Positions 45,228 through 54,651 of a DNA stretch of 64,000 bases are shown piece after piece. The translations under genes and the position numbers were made by a program. Source of the DNA: Actinomycetales bacterium (GTDB lineage: Bacteria; Actinomycetota; Actinomycetes; Actinomycetales; Dermatophilaceae); NCBI GenBank assembly GCA_016711095.1, contig JADJTP010000003.1, positions 744,001 to 808,000 on the forward strand, given 5' to 3'. How positions within the stretch are numbered: the first letter of the stretch is position 1; the number at the start of each line of letters is the position of its first letter. A model generated the notes under the pieces. It worked only from the letters and a program-made list of their open reading frames with translations. It made no database searches and was not told the DNA's origin.

Positions 45228-47150
45228 CTACCCCGCGATAGCGTGCGCCACCGGACCCTCTGGCTCCCGCTCACCCGAGCCAGCGGGAGGGGGCCTCGAC
45301 GCGGTGACGGCGCCGGGGATGCGGCCGATGACCCGGAAGCCGTGACCTGGCGATGACTCCCAGCGCAACGACCCGCCGAGAGCGGTGACGCGCTCGCGCA
45401 TGCCGGACAGCCCGTTGCCCGGTGCCACGTCGCCCGCACCGACACCGTCGTCGGTGATCTCGAAGAACAGGGCCCTTCGGTCCTCGGCGGCTTCAGCTCG
45501 GTCCTCGGCGGCGGCAGTGCGGTCCTCTACGGCGGCAGTACGGTCCTCGGCGGCGGCAGCGCGGTCAGCAGCGCGGTCAGCAGCGCGGTCAGCAGCGCGG
45601 TCAGCAGCGCGGTCGGCGGCGGCGCCGGCGGCGGCGGTGTCGGCGGCGGCCCTCTCCGCGGCGGCCCTGTCAGCGGCAGCCCTCTCCGCGGCGGCCCTGT
45701 CAGCGGCAGCCCTCTCGGCAGCGGCCCTCTCAGCGGCAGCCCTCTCGGCAGCGGCCCTCTCGGCAGCTGCCCTCTCAGCGGCGGCCCTCTCAGCGGCGGC
45801 CCTCTCGGCAGCAGCCCTCTCGGCAGCGGCCCTATTGGCGGCGGCCCCGTCGTTGGCGCCCCTCTCAGCGGCAGCCCTCTCAGCGGCAGCCCTCTCAGCA
45901 GCGGCCCTCTCGGCAGCAGCCCTGTCGGCAGCAGCCCTGTCGGCGGCAGCCCTGTCGGCGGCGGCACTCTCGGCAGCAGCCCTGTCGGCAGCGGCCCTCT
46001 CGGCAGCGGCCCTCTCGGCAGCAGCCCTCTCGGCGGCAGCCCTCTCGGCAGCGGCCCTCTCGGCAGCGGCCCTCTCGGCGGGGTCTTCGGGGTCTTCGCG
46101 AACGACGACTTTGACATGTGTCGCGCCGCCGTGGCGCGCTGCGTTGGTGAGCGCCTCCTGAACCACACGCATGATTGCCTCGGCGACCGGCGCTGGCGCC
46201 TCGTCAAGCGCCTCGGTGATATCGAGCGACGTGCTGGGACGGGGTAGCGATCGGGCGAACCTGGCGATCTGGTCGCGCGGCGACACCTGGGAGCCCCGAA
46301 GTTGGCTCACCACACTTCTGATGTCCCCGATGACGAGGGCAGCTAACGCCTTGGCCTGCGCGACATACTCGGCGGCCGGACCGTCGACGCTGCGCGCGAT
46401 GAGATCGAGGTGCAAGGTCAGCGCCGTGAGCTGGCTGCCCAACCCGTCGTGCAGGTCACGGGAGATCCGCAGGCGTTCTTCGACGCGGCTGGCCTCGCTG
46501 AGCCGCGATTGCGCCTGCAGCAGCGCCGCATTGGTCGCCACGAGTCGGCTGTTGGCTGACTCCAACTCGGCGGCCACGGCGGCAGCGGCCTCAACGGCCC
46601 CCTTCTCCCGCATGACCACATGCACCATCAGCGCCGCGAAGAACATCAAGGCGCCATACAGCAGGGCCCAGACGACCGTCGTATTTTGCAGCGTGAGGAT
46701 AAGAAAGAGGTATGCGGTCTGGCCGGCCACCAGGAACATGGACCCCCGGGTCGAGATGACGAACCCGGCAACACCCGAATTCAGCACGAGAAAGACCGGC
46801 GTCGCCACATCACCGCCCCACACGGCGCAGGCGCCGAGACCCGCTGCGATCATCACGGCAAGCACGATCCGATCGCTCACCCTCGGGCGCCGGCGCGTCC
46901 CGGGCAAGACAATGAAGCACACGAGGATGACCACGGCCAGCGCCCACCACACGGCCGGAACGGCGTTCCGTCGATAGTTCAGCGCGGTGGGGACCACGAC
47001 GCCGGCCCAGGCGACGATGCCGCCTAACGTGGACCCCAGTTCGACGAGGTCACGATCCTTGGTGAACGCGCCAGCGGGAGCGCTGCTCACACTGCTCACA
47101 CTGCTCACGAGGCGCAGCCTACGGGACCTTGGCGCCCACGTCGCGGGCAA
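45228..47150 (-). CDS. NarL/DesK-type sensor histidine kinase with repeat-split ATPase domain
   Basis: A 640-residue membrane kinase. About five or six hydrophobic segments lie at residues 40-200, then an HisKA_3 dimerisation helix with the phospho-acceptor His in [17 protein letters not shown] near residue 240. The HATPase domain starts normally (N-box [25 protein letters not shown], near residue 340) and ends with [29 protein letters not shown] (G1/G2 boxes). Between them, residues about 355-558 are Ala-rich repeats (AAAER, AADR, AAEDRT). No response regulator is adjacent, so it is an orphan. A later GTG start is possible (9-bp repeats at 47088-47112 encode VSS). Confidence 0.85.
   Translation of the reverse strand: MPATWAPRSRRLRLVSSVSSVSSAPAGAFTKDRDLVELGSTLGGIVAWAGVVVPTALNYRRNAVPAVWWALAVVILVCFIVLPGTRRRPRVSDRIVLAVMIAAGLGACAVWGGDVATPVFLVLNSGVAGFVISTRGSMFLVAGQTAYLFLILTLQNTTVVWALLYGALMFFAALMVHVVMREKGAVEAAAAVAAELESANSRLVATNAALLQAQSRLSEASRVEERLRISRDLHDGLGSQLTALTLHLDLIARSVDGPAAEYVAQAKALAALVIGDIRSVVSQLRGSQVSPRDQIARFARSLPRPSTSLDITEALDEAPAPVAEAIMRVVQEALTNAARHGGATHVKVVVREDPEDPAERAAAERAAAERAAAERAAAERAAAERAAADRAAAESAAADRAAADRAAADRAAAERAAAERAAAERAAAERGANDGAAANRAAAERAAAERAAAERAAAERAAAERAAAERAAAERAAAERAAADRAAAERAAADRAAAERAAADTAAAGAAADRAADRAADRAADRAADRAAAAEDRTAAVEDRTAAAEDRAEAAEDRRALFFEITDDGVGAGDVAPGNGLSGMRERVTALGGSLRWESSPGHGFRVIGRIPGAVTASRPPPAGSGEREPEGPVAHAIAG
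45475..46083 (-). repeat. Low-complexity tandem repeats inside the histidine kinase
   Basis: Three repeat types, all in frame. Roughly 30 or more 15-bp units (GCGGCCCTCTCGGCA-like on the plus strand) fill about 45625-46083 and encode AAAER variants. Five 12-bp units (GCGGTCAGCAGC-like) at 45561-45620 encode AADR. About four 18-bp units at 45475-45560 encode AAEDRT-like copies. The composition predicts one long charged helix. The antisense frames are also open (LSAAA), which misleads gene callers. Confidence 0.95.
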
Positions 47151-47165
47151 CCGGGAGCCCCACCC

Positions 47166-47639
47166 TCAGCCTCCGGTCGGTCGCCAGACGACTAGAGCAC
47201 GGGAAGGGCCGAACGGGCGGGCCGGCCGCTGGCCAGGGCGCATCGTCACGATGTCACCACGCGGCCCGGCGGCGAATACCCGCTGCCCGGCGGCATACCG
47301 CATCTGGTCCAGTTCCGCGCTCAAGGCGCTCACGCGAGCGCGCAACGCGGCGGCTTCATGTTCAAGCGCCAGGATGCGCTGGATACCGGCAAGGCTGACG
47401 CCCTCTTCCTGGGAGAGCCGCTGCACTTCGCGCAACAGCGCGACATCGCGCGCGGAGTAGCGCCGCCCGCCGCCCTGGGTGCGTGACGGCGTCACCAGCC
47501 CGAGCCGGTCATATTGCCGGAGGGTCTGAGAGTGCATCCCCGCCAGTTCTGCGGCCACCGAGATCACAAAGACGGGCGTGTCGTCACTGGGTTGGTATGC
47601 CGTTCGCCCCCGAGATCGGATGTCACCGGGCCTGGTCAC
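47166..47639 (-). CDS. hspR: Heat-shock repressor HspR
   Basis: A 157-residue MerR-family repressor of the dnaK operon and clpB, using DnaK as corepressor in actinobacteria. The MerR helix-turn-helix is visible: FVISVAAELAGMHSQTLRQYDRLGLVTPSRTQGGGRRYSARDVALLREVQRLSQEEGVSLAGIQRIL. A short coiled coil and an Arg/Pro-rich tail follow. Its GTG overlaps the dnaJ stop (GTGA), so it is the last gene of dnaK-grpE-dnaJ-hspR. Confidence 0.95.
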   Translation of the reverse strand: MTRPGDIRSRGRTAYQPSDDTPVFVISVAAELAGMHSQTLRQYDRLGLVTPSRTQGGGRRYSARDVALLREVQRLSQEEGVSLAGIQRILALEHEAAALRARVSALSAELDQMRYAAGQRVFAAGPRGDIVTMRPGQRPARPFGPSRALVVWRPTGG

Positions 47640-48675
47640 GACCGAGTCGCCTTCGCGGCGAGCTCGGCACGGGGGTCGAAGCCCTGATCCAGGGTTTGAA
47701 GGGTCTCGACGGCGGCTCGGGCCTCGTCGGTGAGGCGTTGGGGCACGACGACCTGCACCTTGGCCAGCAGATCGCCGACCACCTTCCCTCGGGTGACGCC
47801 GCGGCCCTTGATCCGCAGGACCCGACCACTCGGGGTGCCGGGAGCCACCCTGACCCGCACCGGCTCGCCGGTGAGGGTGGGCACGCTGACGGTCGCGCCG
47901 AGGACGGCCTCGGCGAAGGTGACTGGGAGCTCGACGGTCAAGTTGTCGCCGTCCCTGCCGAAGACCGGGTGGGGGGTCACCGAGATAGTGAGCATGAGGT
48001 CACCAGGCGTTCCTCCAGGGCCGGCCGCGTGGCCCTTGCCCCGCAGGCGGATCTTCTGCCCGTCCTTGACACCGGGCGGGATCCGCGTCGTGACCTGAGC
48101 GCCGTCGGCGGTCGCGAGCGTGACCGTGTCACCCTCGACCGCCTGGCGGAAGGCCAGCGTCGCTCGCGCCTCGATGTCGCTTCCGCGCCGAGGGGCCGGG
48201 TACCGCCGAAGCCGCCGTACGGATCGTTGCCGAAGCCCTGTCGGCCATACGGGTCGGCTCCGCCGGTGAAGAGCCCACCCAGCAGATCCTGCAGGTCCGG
48301 GTTGCCGGCAGTCCCGCCGCGTCCACCCGACGTGCTGAAGCGCACGTTGCCGCCATTGCCGCCGCCGCCGAACATTCCGCTGAAGATGTCTTCGAAGCCA
48401 CCGGCACCGCCCGGTCCCGCGGTGAAGCGCGCCCCGCCGGAGGCCATCGCCCGGAGCTGGTCGTATTGATGACGCTGCTCGGAGTCGGACAACACGGCAT
48501 GGGCCTCGCCGATGTCCTTGAAGCGCTGCTCGGCCGCGGTGTTCCCGGCGTTCTGGTCGGGGTGGTGCTTGCGGGCGAGCTTGCGGTAGGCCTTCTTGAT
48601 AGCCGCCGCGTCGGCGTCCTTGGGCACACCGAGGACCGCGTAGAAGTCCTTCGACAGCCAATCCTGACTCGCCAT
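47636..48675 (-). pseudogene. dnaJ: DnaJ co-chaperone without zinc finger, one-base frameshift
   Basis: Hsp40 partner of DnaK. The J domain ([35 protein letters not shown], with the HPD motif), a Gly/Phe-rich linker and the start of the C-terminal region read in one frame to ...GGTRP. The rest ([21 protein letters not shown] to the stop at 47636) reads one frame over. A missing base in the G run at 48192-48195 (plus strand) would restore about 346 residues. There is no CxxCxGxG zinc finger, so it is a CbpA-like or type II DnaJ. Loss of dnaJ in an intact operon is improbable, which argues for sequencing error. Confidence 0.9.
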
Positions 48676-48708
48676 CTCGGCGTACCCTCCCTTCGTTAAG
48701 AGTTGTCG

Positions 48709-49437
48709 CTAGCTCGGATCGGCAACGGCGACGCGCGCGGCCCGAACCACTCGATCACCGAGCCGATAGCCCGGCTGGAGCACCTGAACGACCGTAGTCG
48801 TCGTCGCGCCCTCGGGCAGATCGGACTCCAGCCGCATCAGCGCCTCGTGATGGTTGGGGTCGAACTCGTCACCGAAGGCACCGAAGCGCTCTATCCCGAG
48901 GCGAGCAAGGACGGCCTCGAGCTTGTCGACGATCGTCCCGGACGGGCCGTCGGACAGGTCACCGTGCTCACGCGCGAAATGGATCTCGTCGAGGACCGGC
49001 ATCATCGACTCGAGCACATGGCTGATGCCCTGCTCGCGTGCGACGTCACGGTCTCGATCGACCCGCTTCTTGTAGTTGACGTATTCGGCCTGCAACCGAC
49101 GCAGGTCCTCAAGACGCTCGGAAGCCAAGGCCGCGTATGCCGCCGGCTCACCCAGCACATCGGCAATCGTCAGCGGCTCGGTGGAGTCGCCCTCGGCCGC
49201 GGTCCCATCGGAGACGACGGGACTGCCGGGTGCCGAGCCGCTAGGTGCCGAGCCGCCAGGCATCGGGCCTGGGTCGTCGTTGACTGCCTCGGTGTTGACC
49301 GCGTCAGGTTCGCCGAGCGGAGCGAACTCGGGATGGTCGAACTCGTCGAAACCGCCGGGTTCTGCAGACGTGCGGTCGCCCGGGTGGGCGGGGCCGTGTG
49401 AGGGCCCCGCCTGCCCGTGCGAGGGACCGTGCGTCAC
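48709..49437 (-). CDS. grpE: Nucleotide exchange factor GrpE
   Basis: Exchange factor for DnaK. The 242-residue protein has a long acidic, disordered N-terminus (about 110 residues), then the GrpE coiled coil ([48 protein letters not shown]) and the beta-wing [18 protein letters not shown] with [23 protein letters not shown]. Its ATG overlaps the dnaK stop by four bases. Confidence 0.96.
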   Translation of the reverse strand: MTHGPSHGQAGPSHGPAHPGDRTSAEPGGFDEFDHPEFAPLGEPDAVNTEAVNDDPGPMPGGSAPSGSAPGSPVVSDGTAAEGDSTEPLTIADVLGEPAAYAALASERLEDLRRLQAEYVNYKKRVDRDRDVAREQGISHVLESMMPVLDEIHFAREHGDLSDGPSGTIVDKLEAVLARLGIERFGAFGDEFDPNHHEALMRLESDLPEGATTTTVVQVLQPGYRLGDRVVRAARVAVADPS

Positions 49438-51353
49438 CGCTTGTCCTCGTCGTCGACCACCTCGGCGTCGACCACCTCGTCCTGCGGGCCTTCGCCTGCA
49501 CCGGACTGGCCGGCTTGGCCGGCGTCCGTCCAGCCGCCCGCGTCGCCCGAGCCGCCCTCGGCCCCTGCCGCCTCACCGGCAGCCGCGGCCGCGGCATACA
49601 TGGCTTCGCCCATCTTGGAGCGCACGGTGTCGAGCGTCGCGACCTTGGCCTTGATGTCCTCGACGGTGGCCGTCGAGTCCTTGGCGACCGCGGTCTTGAC
49701 ATCCGCGAGAGCCGTCTCGACCTCGGCCTTGATGTCTGCGGGGATCTTGTCCGCGTTGTCGGCCAGGAACTTCTCGGTCGAATAGACGACCTGCTCGGCC
49801 TGGTTGCGGGTCTCGATCTCCTCGACGCGCTGGCGGTCCTCCTCGGCGTGCTGCTCGGCCTCGCGGACCATCCGTTCGATCTCCTCCTTGGGCAGCGCGC
49901 TGCCGCCGGAGATCGTCATCGACTGCTCCTTGCCGGTGCCGCGGTCCTTGGCCGAGACGTGGACGATGCCGTTGGCGTCGATATCGAAGGTGACCTCGAT
50001 CTTGGGGACACCGCGCGGAGCCGGAGCAATTCCGGTCAGCTCGAAGGTGCCCAGCGGCTTGTTGTGCTGCGCGATCTCGCGCTCGCCCTGGAAGACCTGG
50101 ATGAGCACCGAGGGCTGGTTGTCAGCCGCCGTCGTGAAGATCTCCGACCGCTTGGTCGGGATGGCCGTGTTGCGCTCGATGAGTTTGGTGAACCGCCCGC
50201 CCTCGGTCTCGATGCCGAGGCTGAGCGGGGTGACGTCGATGAGAAGGACGTCCTTGCGCTCGCCCTTGAGGACGCCGGCCTGCAGGCTCGCGCCGATGGC
50301 GACGACCTCGTCCGGGTTGACGCCCTTGTTCGGGTCCTTGCCCCCGGTGAGCTCCTTGACGAGAGCTGTCACGGCCGGCATACGGGTCGAACCGCCCACG
50401 AGCACAACGTGATCGATGGCCGACAGCGCAATGCCGGCGTCCTTGATGACCTTGGCGAAGGGGGCCTTGCAGCGGTCGAGCAAATCCTTGGTCAGCTGCT
50501 CGAACTGGGCCCGGCTGATCGTCTCGTCGAGGTGGATCGGCCCGTTCTCGCTCATCGACAGGTATTGCAGGTTGAGCGTGGCGCTCGTCGAGGACGAGAG
50601 CTCCTTCTTGGCCTGCTCGGCCGCGTCGCGCAGGCGCTGCATGGCGATCTTGTCCTTGGACAGGTCGACGCCCGTGCTGTTCTTCACCGTGCCGAGCAGA
50701 TGGGTGACGATGCGGTCGTCCCAGTCGTCGCCGCCGAGGCGGTTGTCGCCGCTGGTGGCCTTGACCTGGATCGTCGAGAAGCCGTCCTCAGGGTCTTTGC
50801 CGACCTCGAGCAGAGAGACATCGAAGGTGCCGCCACCGAGGTCGAAGACGAGGATGAGCTCGTCCTCCCTGCCCTTGTCCAGGCCATAGGCCAGTGCGGC
50901 GGCGGTCGGCTCGTTGATGATCCGCAGGACGTTGAGCCCCGCGATCTCGCCGGCCTCCTTGGTGGCCTGACGCTCGTGGTCGTCGAAGTACGCCGGGACC
51001 GTGATGACCGCGTCGGTCACGGTCTCACCGAGGTAGGCCTCGGCGTCGCGCTTGAGCTTCTGAAGGATGCGCGCGCTGATCTCCTGGGCGGTGTAGCGCT
51101 TGCCGTCGATGTCGTCGGCCGTCCAGTCGGTGCCGATGTGACGCTTGACCGAGCGGATGGTGCGGTCGACGTTGGTGACAGCTTGGCGCTTGGCGATCTC
51201 GCCGACGAGGACGTCGCCGCTCTTGCTGAACGCGACGACCGACGGGGTGGTGCGGCCCCCCTCGGCGTTCGCGATGATGGTCGGCTCGCCGCCCTCGAGG
51301 ACGGCGACAGCCGAGTTGGTGGTGCCGAGGTCAATGCCGACCGCACGTGCCAT
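49434..51353 (-). CDS. dnaK: Chaperone DnaK (Hsp70)
   Basis: A 639-residue Hsp70 starting [25 protein letters not shown]. The ATPase domain shows [17 protein letters not shown] and [12 protein letters not shown]; the linker and substrate-binding domain follow ([23 protein letters not shown]-type [14 protein letters not shown]), and the tail is Gly/Ala-rich ending in EVVDDEDKR. First gene of dnaK-grpE-dnaJ-hspR. A HAIR-like site lies upstream at 51478-51498 and a GTATGCCG hairpin at 51386-51410. Confidence 0.98.
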   Translation of the reverse strand: MARAVGIDLGTTNSAVAVLEGGEPTIIANAEGGRTTPSVVAFSKSGDVLVGEIAKRQAVTNVDRTIRSVKRHIGTDWTADDIDGKRYTAQEISARILQKLKRDAEAYLGETVTDAVITVPAYFDDHERQATKEAGEIAGLNVLRIINEPTAAALAYGLDKGREDELILVFDLGGGTFDVSLLEVGKDPEDGFSTIQVKATSGDNRLGGDDWDDRIVTHLLGTVKNSTGVDLSKDKIAMQRLRDAAEQAKKELSSSTSATLNLQYLSMSENGPIHLDETISRAQFEQLTKDLLDRCKAPFAKVIKDAGIALSAIDHVVLVGGSTRMPAVTALVKELTGGKDPNKGVNPDEVVAIGASLQAGVLKGERKDVLLIDVTPLSLGIETEGGRFTKLIERNTAIPTKRSEIFTTAADNQPSVLIQVFQGEREIAQHNKPLGTFELTGIAPAPRGVPKIEVTFDIDANGIVHVSAKDRGTGKEQSMTISGGSALPKEEIERMVREAEQHAEEDRQRVEEIETRNQAEQVVYSTEKFLADNADKIPADIKAEVETALADVKTAVAKDSTATVEDIKAKVATLDTVRSKMGEAMYAAAAAAGEAAGAEGGSGDAGGWTDAGQAGQSGAGEGPQDEVVDAEVVDDEDKR

Positions 51354-51385
51354 GAGTGTTCTCCTGCTTGTCGTATCTAGGTGCG

Positions 51386-51410
51386 CGGCATACCTGCGTT
51401 GGGTATGCCG
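51386..51410. repeat. Inverted GTATGCCG pair upstream of dnaK
   Basis: CGGCATACC (51386-51394) pairs with GGTATGCCG (51402-51410), loop seven bases, in the dnaK leader region. If within the transcript it would form a 5' hairpin about 33 bases before the start codon. Confidence 0.75.
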
Positions 51411-51477
51411 TGTGATGGAGTCTTCGACGCTCAGGTTGCTCCGCTAGGGCCGGGTTGTCAAACCCACGCTCGGCAAA

Positions 51478-51498
51478 GTTGCGCCTATCAGGCTCAAC
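51478..51498. promoter_or_regulatory. Degenerate HAIR element upstream of dnaK
   Basis: On the minus strand the site reads GTTGAGC-N7-GCGCAAC, an inverted repeat with one mismatch. It keeps the 7-base spacer of the HspR operator (CTTGAGT-N7-ACTCAAG) but is weaker than the clpB copy. About 125 bases before dnaK. A TTGACA-like hexamer lies at 51456-51461 on the same strand. Confidence 0.6.
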
Positions 51499-51570
51499 TC
51501 TCCGTGGTTCGCCCTTGTTCCCGCCCCGATCACCGGCGTCAGAAGGCGGCATGAGCGTGCGGATCGGTTG

Positions 51571-51957
51571 TCAGCAGCTCTCTTCGACGACAAGCATCAC
51601 TGCTCGACCCTCGTCCCTGAACTCGGCCAGGTCGAAGGCGCTCATCGGCGGCGCATGACCCTCCAAGAACTGCTCAACCCGGGCTAACAACGCCTGGCGC
51701 TCTGCCCCGGAGACTTCCGTCGGATGCATGCCGTAGCGGTGGAGGACGCGGACATCGGGCTGGACCATGACGCGCCGAGCGCGCTTGGAGTCGAGTGGGT
51801 CGCCACGCACATGCCAGCACTTACCATCATCGTCAAACCACTCACCGTCCCTGATCGGCGATGGCCAGTCCCCGGCATCCGCGTTGGGTTCACCGACGAC
51901 TGGGTCGAGGGCCCCGACCAAGTCAGCGAACGTCTGGGATCGCTGCCTCTTAGCCAC
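51571..51957 (-). CDS. Hypothetical protein (128 residues)
   Basis: Not recognised. The protein is charged and mixed in structure: a basic start (MAKRQRSQTFADLVGALDPVVG), an acidic middle (DWPSPIRDGEWFDDDGKCWHVRGDP), basic VMVQPDVRVLHRYGMHP, then an amphipathic helix (AERQALLARVEQFLEGHAPP) and a Cys-terminated tail VEESC. No membrane segment. It lies in the 51.5-55.8 kb stretch that has no GTATGCCG words and several unrecognised genes, suggesting different origin. Confidence 0.6.
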   Translation of the reverse strand: MAKRQRSQTFADLVGALDPVVGEPNADAGDWPSPIRDGEWFDDDGKCWHVRGDPLDSKRARRVMVQPDVRVLHRYGMHPTEVSGAERQALLARVEQFLEGHAPPMSAFDLAEFRDEGRAVMLVVEESC

Positions 51958-51998
51958 AGCGCAATGATCGCACCACGCACCGACCAGCCCGTTTCGAG

Positions 51999-53015
51999 TC
52001 AGCCGGTCAAGGGTCGCACCTGTGACCAGGCAGGATCAGCTCGCGCCTCAACGCAGACGTGCCACCTGCTTCCCCACTCCGTGACGGCTGCGTCGATGTT
52101 CTGATCCTCACCATCGGTGTACGCGTGCAGTTTGCGCACCCCGCCATGGGTCTCGTGGGCCACCAGGATGCCCCGGTCCCCGAGAAGCGACTCGAGCTCG
52201 GACTCGAGCTGCTCAAGCCCCTCCAGGGCAGCCGAGTCGGCCGGCAACCCGTTGTCCTGCGCGTCGTACGACACCGACACGATCTGGTGCCGATCCAAGG
52301 TCGGGTGATCGATCCAGCGCAGACCGCGACGGTACATCGCCCAGCCCGGAGTGCCGTCCTGGTCCTGCCATTCGGCGATAGCCCACTCCTGCGGATCTCG
52401 TTGCGCCGCGATCTCAGCAACGGCCGCCAACACCCCACTCCCGGCCACAGCCTCCTGTGGAGGCTCGGTCAGAGTCTCAACCTCCCCCAGCCAACGCTCG
52501 ACGTCGTCCTCCCCGACCAGCCAGTCGAGCACCAAGTAGGCGACCTGCTGCCGAACAGGCTCGGGAAGGTCACCAAACGCCGGGTGGTAAACGCCAACGT
52601 GGACGCGCAGCTCCTCCGGCACCGGCTCGACCCGAAACCGGGTGGACGCCAGGTCGACCTTGCTTCCCTCGATCTCAAGGACGTTGTTCAGCGCTTCGGG
52701 GTCGGATTCCTGACTGCACCGGAACTCCCACGTCGCGTCTGCCGGCGGAGCAGCCCGCAACCACCTCTCCGCCACGGGGCGCAGCTCGGCGACCCCTCCC
52801 GCCGACACGGTCAGACAATGTTCGGAGGTCGCGCCTGGACCGAAGTGCCACGCGAGATCCGAGTGGATCGCCGCGACCCGGCTGCTGAGCTTATCGGTGG
52901 ACTTTGACGGCCCCCTTCGTGGGTCGATGTGATGGCCCTCAGCGGCCCACCACTCCCAGAACGCCGCGATGGGATGCCGCCCCGGACCCGACTCGCGCTT
53001 GCGGAAGAGTGCCAC
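51999..53015 (-). CDS. Hypothetical protein, DUF695-like
   Basis: A 338-residue soluble protein with several Trp-rich segments. The first half (HPIAAFWEWWAAEGHHI, LRPVAERWLRAAPP, RVEPVPEELRVHVGVYHPAFGDLP) and the second (AVAEIAAQRDPQEWAIAEWQDQDGTPGWAMYRRGLRWIDHP, and near the end GILVAHETHGGVRKLHAYTDGEDQN) recall proteins annotated DUF695, but I am unsure. Starts MALFRKRESGPG. Neighbours are unrecognised; no operon link. Confidence 0.7.
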   Translation of the reverse strand: MALFRKRESGPGRHPIAAFWEWWAAEGHHIDPRRGPSKSTDKLSSRVAAIHSDLAWHFGPGATSEHCLTVSAGGVAELRPVAERWLRAAPPADATWEFRCSQESDPEALNNVLEIEGSKVDLASTRFRVEPVPEELRVHVGVYHPAFGDLPEPVRQQVAYLVLDWLVGEDDVERWLGEVETLTEPPQEAVAGSGVLAAVAEIAAQRDPQEWAIAEWQDQDGTPGWAMYRRGLRWIDHPTLDRHQIVSVSYDAQDNGLPADSAALEGLEQLESELESLLGDRGILVAHETHGGVRKLHAYTDGEDQNIDAAVTEWGSRWHVCVEARADPAWSQVRPLTG

Positions 53016-53110
53016 GGCGTGAGTCTTTCAGCAGCGCAGCACCTCGGTCCTCATCCTTGGCCAACACGTCCGACGTTGTGTCGCTCACATGGCCGCCGGG
53101 TGGCGGCTCA

Positions 53111-53632
53111 TCATCGAGATGCCAGCTCCGACGCGGTCATAACAAACCGCTGAGCAATCGGCTCCCTCTTCACCAGCGCCGTCTCGACCCCTCGGTAGGG
53201 ATCGAGGCGGTGCTTCGTTGGCAGAGCTAGCCAGATCCACCCCTCGGGCTCCAACAGCCAATGAGCCCCCTGAATGACACCGATCAGGTAGTCGCAAAGG
53301 TAGATCGAGATGGCGCGAGCGACATCCGCCTCGGGTGGGAAATGATCCGCCAACAGGCAGTCGTCGATCCGGCGCAGCGCGGTCTCGCTATACCCACCCA
53401 GGTCGGCAGCAGCTCCCTCATGAGCCACGCTCATACGCTCCAACGGCACGACGCCCAGGCGTTCCCAGACATGCACGGTCGGTGGGGGATCCCCCGGCTC
53501 GTACACCGCAAAGGACGCGTGCCGGTGATCTCGCTCGCCAAGCGCAGAAGGCTGATATCCACGATTCGAGAGTAGCGATTCGTCAGCGAGTTCCCACGGC
53601 GGGCCGACTCGCCAACACCGCTCGACCCGCAA
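53111..53632 (-). CDS. Hypothetical protein (about 173 residues, start uncertain)
   Basis: Not recognised. The frame runs open from 53863, but upstream residues overlap the universal stress gene and look like shadow coding. TTG 53632 is the most reasonable start I could find, just outside that gene; a nearby ATG or GTG is absent, so the start is doubtful. Convincing protein sequence begins at ELADESLLSNRGYQPSALG and includes ATAL-free helices ETALRRIDDCLLADHFPPEADVARAISIYLCDYLIGVIQGAHW, ending FVMTASELASR. Confidence 0.5.
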   Translation of the reverse strand: MRVERCWRVGPPWELADESLLSNRGYQPSALGERDHRHASFAVYEPGDPPPTVHVWERLGVVPLERMSVAHEGAAADLGGYSETALRRIDDCLLADHFPPEADVARAISIYLCDYLIGVIQGAHWLLEPEGWIWLALPTKHRLDPYRGVETALVKREPIAQRFVMTASELASR

Positions 53633-53649
53633 GCAGAGGGGTGCGCGAA

Positions 53650-54453
53650 TCAGCGAACAGCAGAGGAGATCACGCGGGCCCAATCCGCCGACGCCGCAAC
53701 GTCCGCGCCTGCGCTCCACGACGCCTGAGGCGTCGCCAGGACTCGGACGGGAAGCCTCAGCACCGGGCAGACCGTCGAGCGCACGAGCGCCACGCACTCG
53801 CACTGCGCTGCAGCCGCGTGGTGACGACCGGCGCAGGCCGTGACGACGAGCGCGGAATCCCACGAGGCTCGTACGAGCTCTGCGGTCGCGTCTGCGACCA
53901 CATGGACGTCATCCAAGAGCGTGGAGAACCAGTCTGGCCACCACGTCTCCAGACACCTAGATGCGATGGTGATCGCACCGTCGCCGGACTCGACATGCAG
54001 ACCGGGCACGACAGCGACCGGGCCGGTGGACACCCGCAAGACTTCCGCCACGACCGGGCCGACCACCCGGTTCGCGACGCGTGCGGGGCCGCGGGCCCCG
54101 AGGACGACAAGCTCGGCCCACTGGGTTGCCGCGGCGAGGATCGTGGCCGGGTCACCATCGCATCGGACGAAACGCACGTCGAGATCGGGGTGGCTCGCGA
54201 TGAGCTCCGCCCGGAGGCGTTCGGCGCCAGCATCGCCCAGGAGGAAACCTGCCCCGGTGCCCGAGACCAGCCCCCACGAGCTTCTCTGCGTGGCGGGTGT
54301 CGGCGGATCGACGCGGACCACAACCAAGGCGTAGCCGTGGCGGACCGCCTGACGAGCTGCCCAGCGCACCGCAGCGGTCGAGTGCCCCGAGCCGCTCCAA
54401 CCGGCCAGCACTGCGGGCAGGGACCTCGTCCCGGACAGCGCCGCCGTTGTCAT
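53650..54453 (-). CDS. Universal stress protein-family protein
   Basis: A 267-residue protein. The N-terminal USP domain shows LAGWSGSGHSTAAVRWAARQAVRHGYALVVVRVDPP, GDPATILAAATQWAELVVLGARGPARVANRVVGPVVAEVLRVSTGPVAVVP, where the loop GARGPARVANR replaces the usual G-x2-G-x9-G(S/T) ATP motif imperfectly. The second half is divergent but may be a decayed second USP domain (VVADATAELVRASWDSALVVTACAGRHHAAAAQCECVALVRSTVCPVLRLP). ATG 54453 chosen on homology. Divergent from the SMP-30-like gene. Confidence 0.8.
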   Translation of the reverse strand: MTTAALSGTRSLPAVLAGWSGSGHSTAAVRWAARQAVRHGYALVVVRVDPPTPATQRSSWGLVSGTGAGFLLGDAGAERLRAELIASHPDLDVRFVRCDGDPATILAAATQWAELVVLGARGPARVANRVVGPVVAEVLRVSTGPVAVVPGLHVESGDGAITIASRCLETWWPDWFSTLLDDVHVVADATAELVRASWDSALVVTACAGRHHAAAAQCECVALVRSTVCPVLRLPVRVLATPQASWSAGADVAASADWARVISSAVR

Positions 54454-54590
54454 GGTCTCGTCCTCACTTCTTGTCTGGCTCGCGAATCCAGAGGAAACTC
54501 CGAGTGAAGAACCATGCTCCCCCGCCCACCAGCGCAGGGACATCCGCTGCTCTGCAGTTGCGGGTCTCTCGGGCCGAGGATGGGTGCCGA

Positions 54591-54611
54591 CCCCCACCCC
54601 CACCCCCACCC
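54591..54611 (+). repeat. CCCCCA simple repeat / potential G-quadruplex
   Basis: Three CCCCCA units followed by CCC on the plus strand, so the minus strand has four G-tracts of three or more separated by single T, an ideal G-quadruplex pattern. About 41 bases upstream of the SMP-30-like start, in a 198-base divergent region. Such tracts also slip, so length variation could alter expression. Confidence 0.75.
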
Positions 54612-54651
54612 GCGACAAGACCTCGGAGCACCCCGCGGCTAGGCTGGCGCC

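Noticed and set aside
45385..46161. Plus-strand 258-residue frame with (LSAAA)n
   Set aside because: Antisense of the histidine kinase repeat; pure repeat, no start site or domain.
49398..51380. A 660-residue open frame opposite dnaK
   Set aside because: It mirrors dnaK exactly and has no motif; long antisense frames are common at 70% GC. dnaK motifs on the minus strand are complete.
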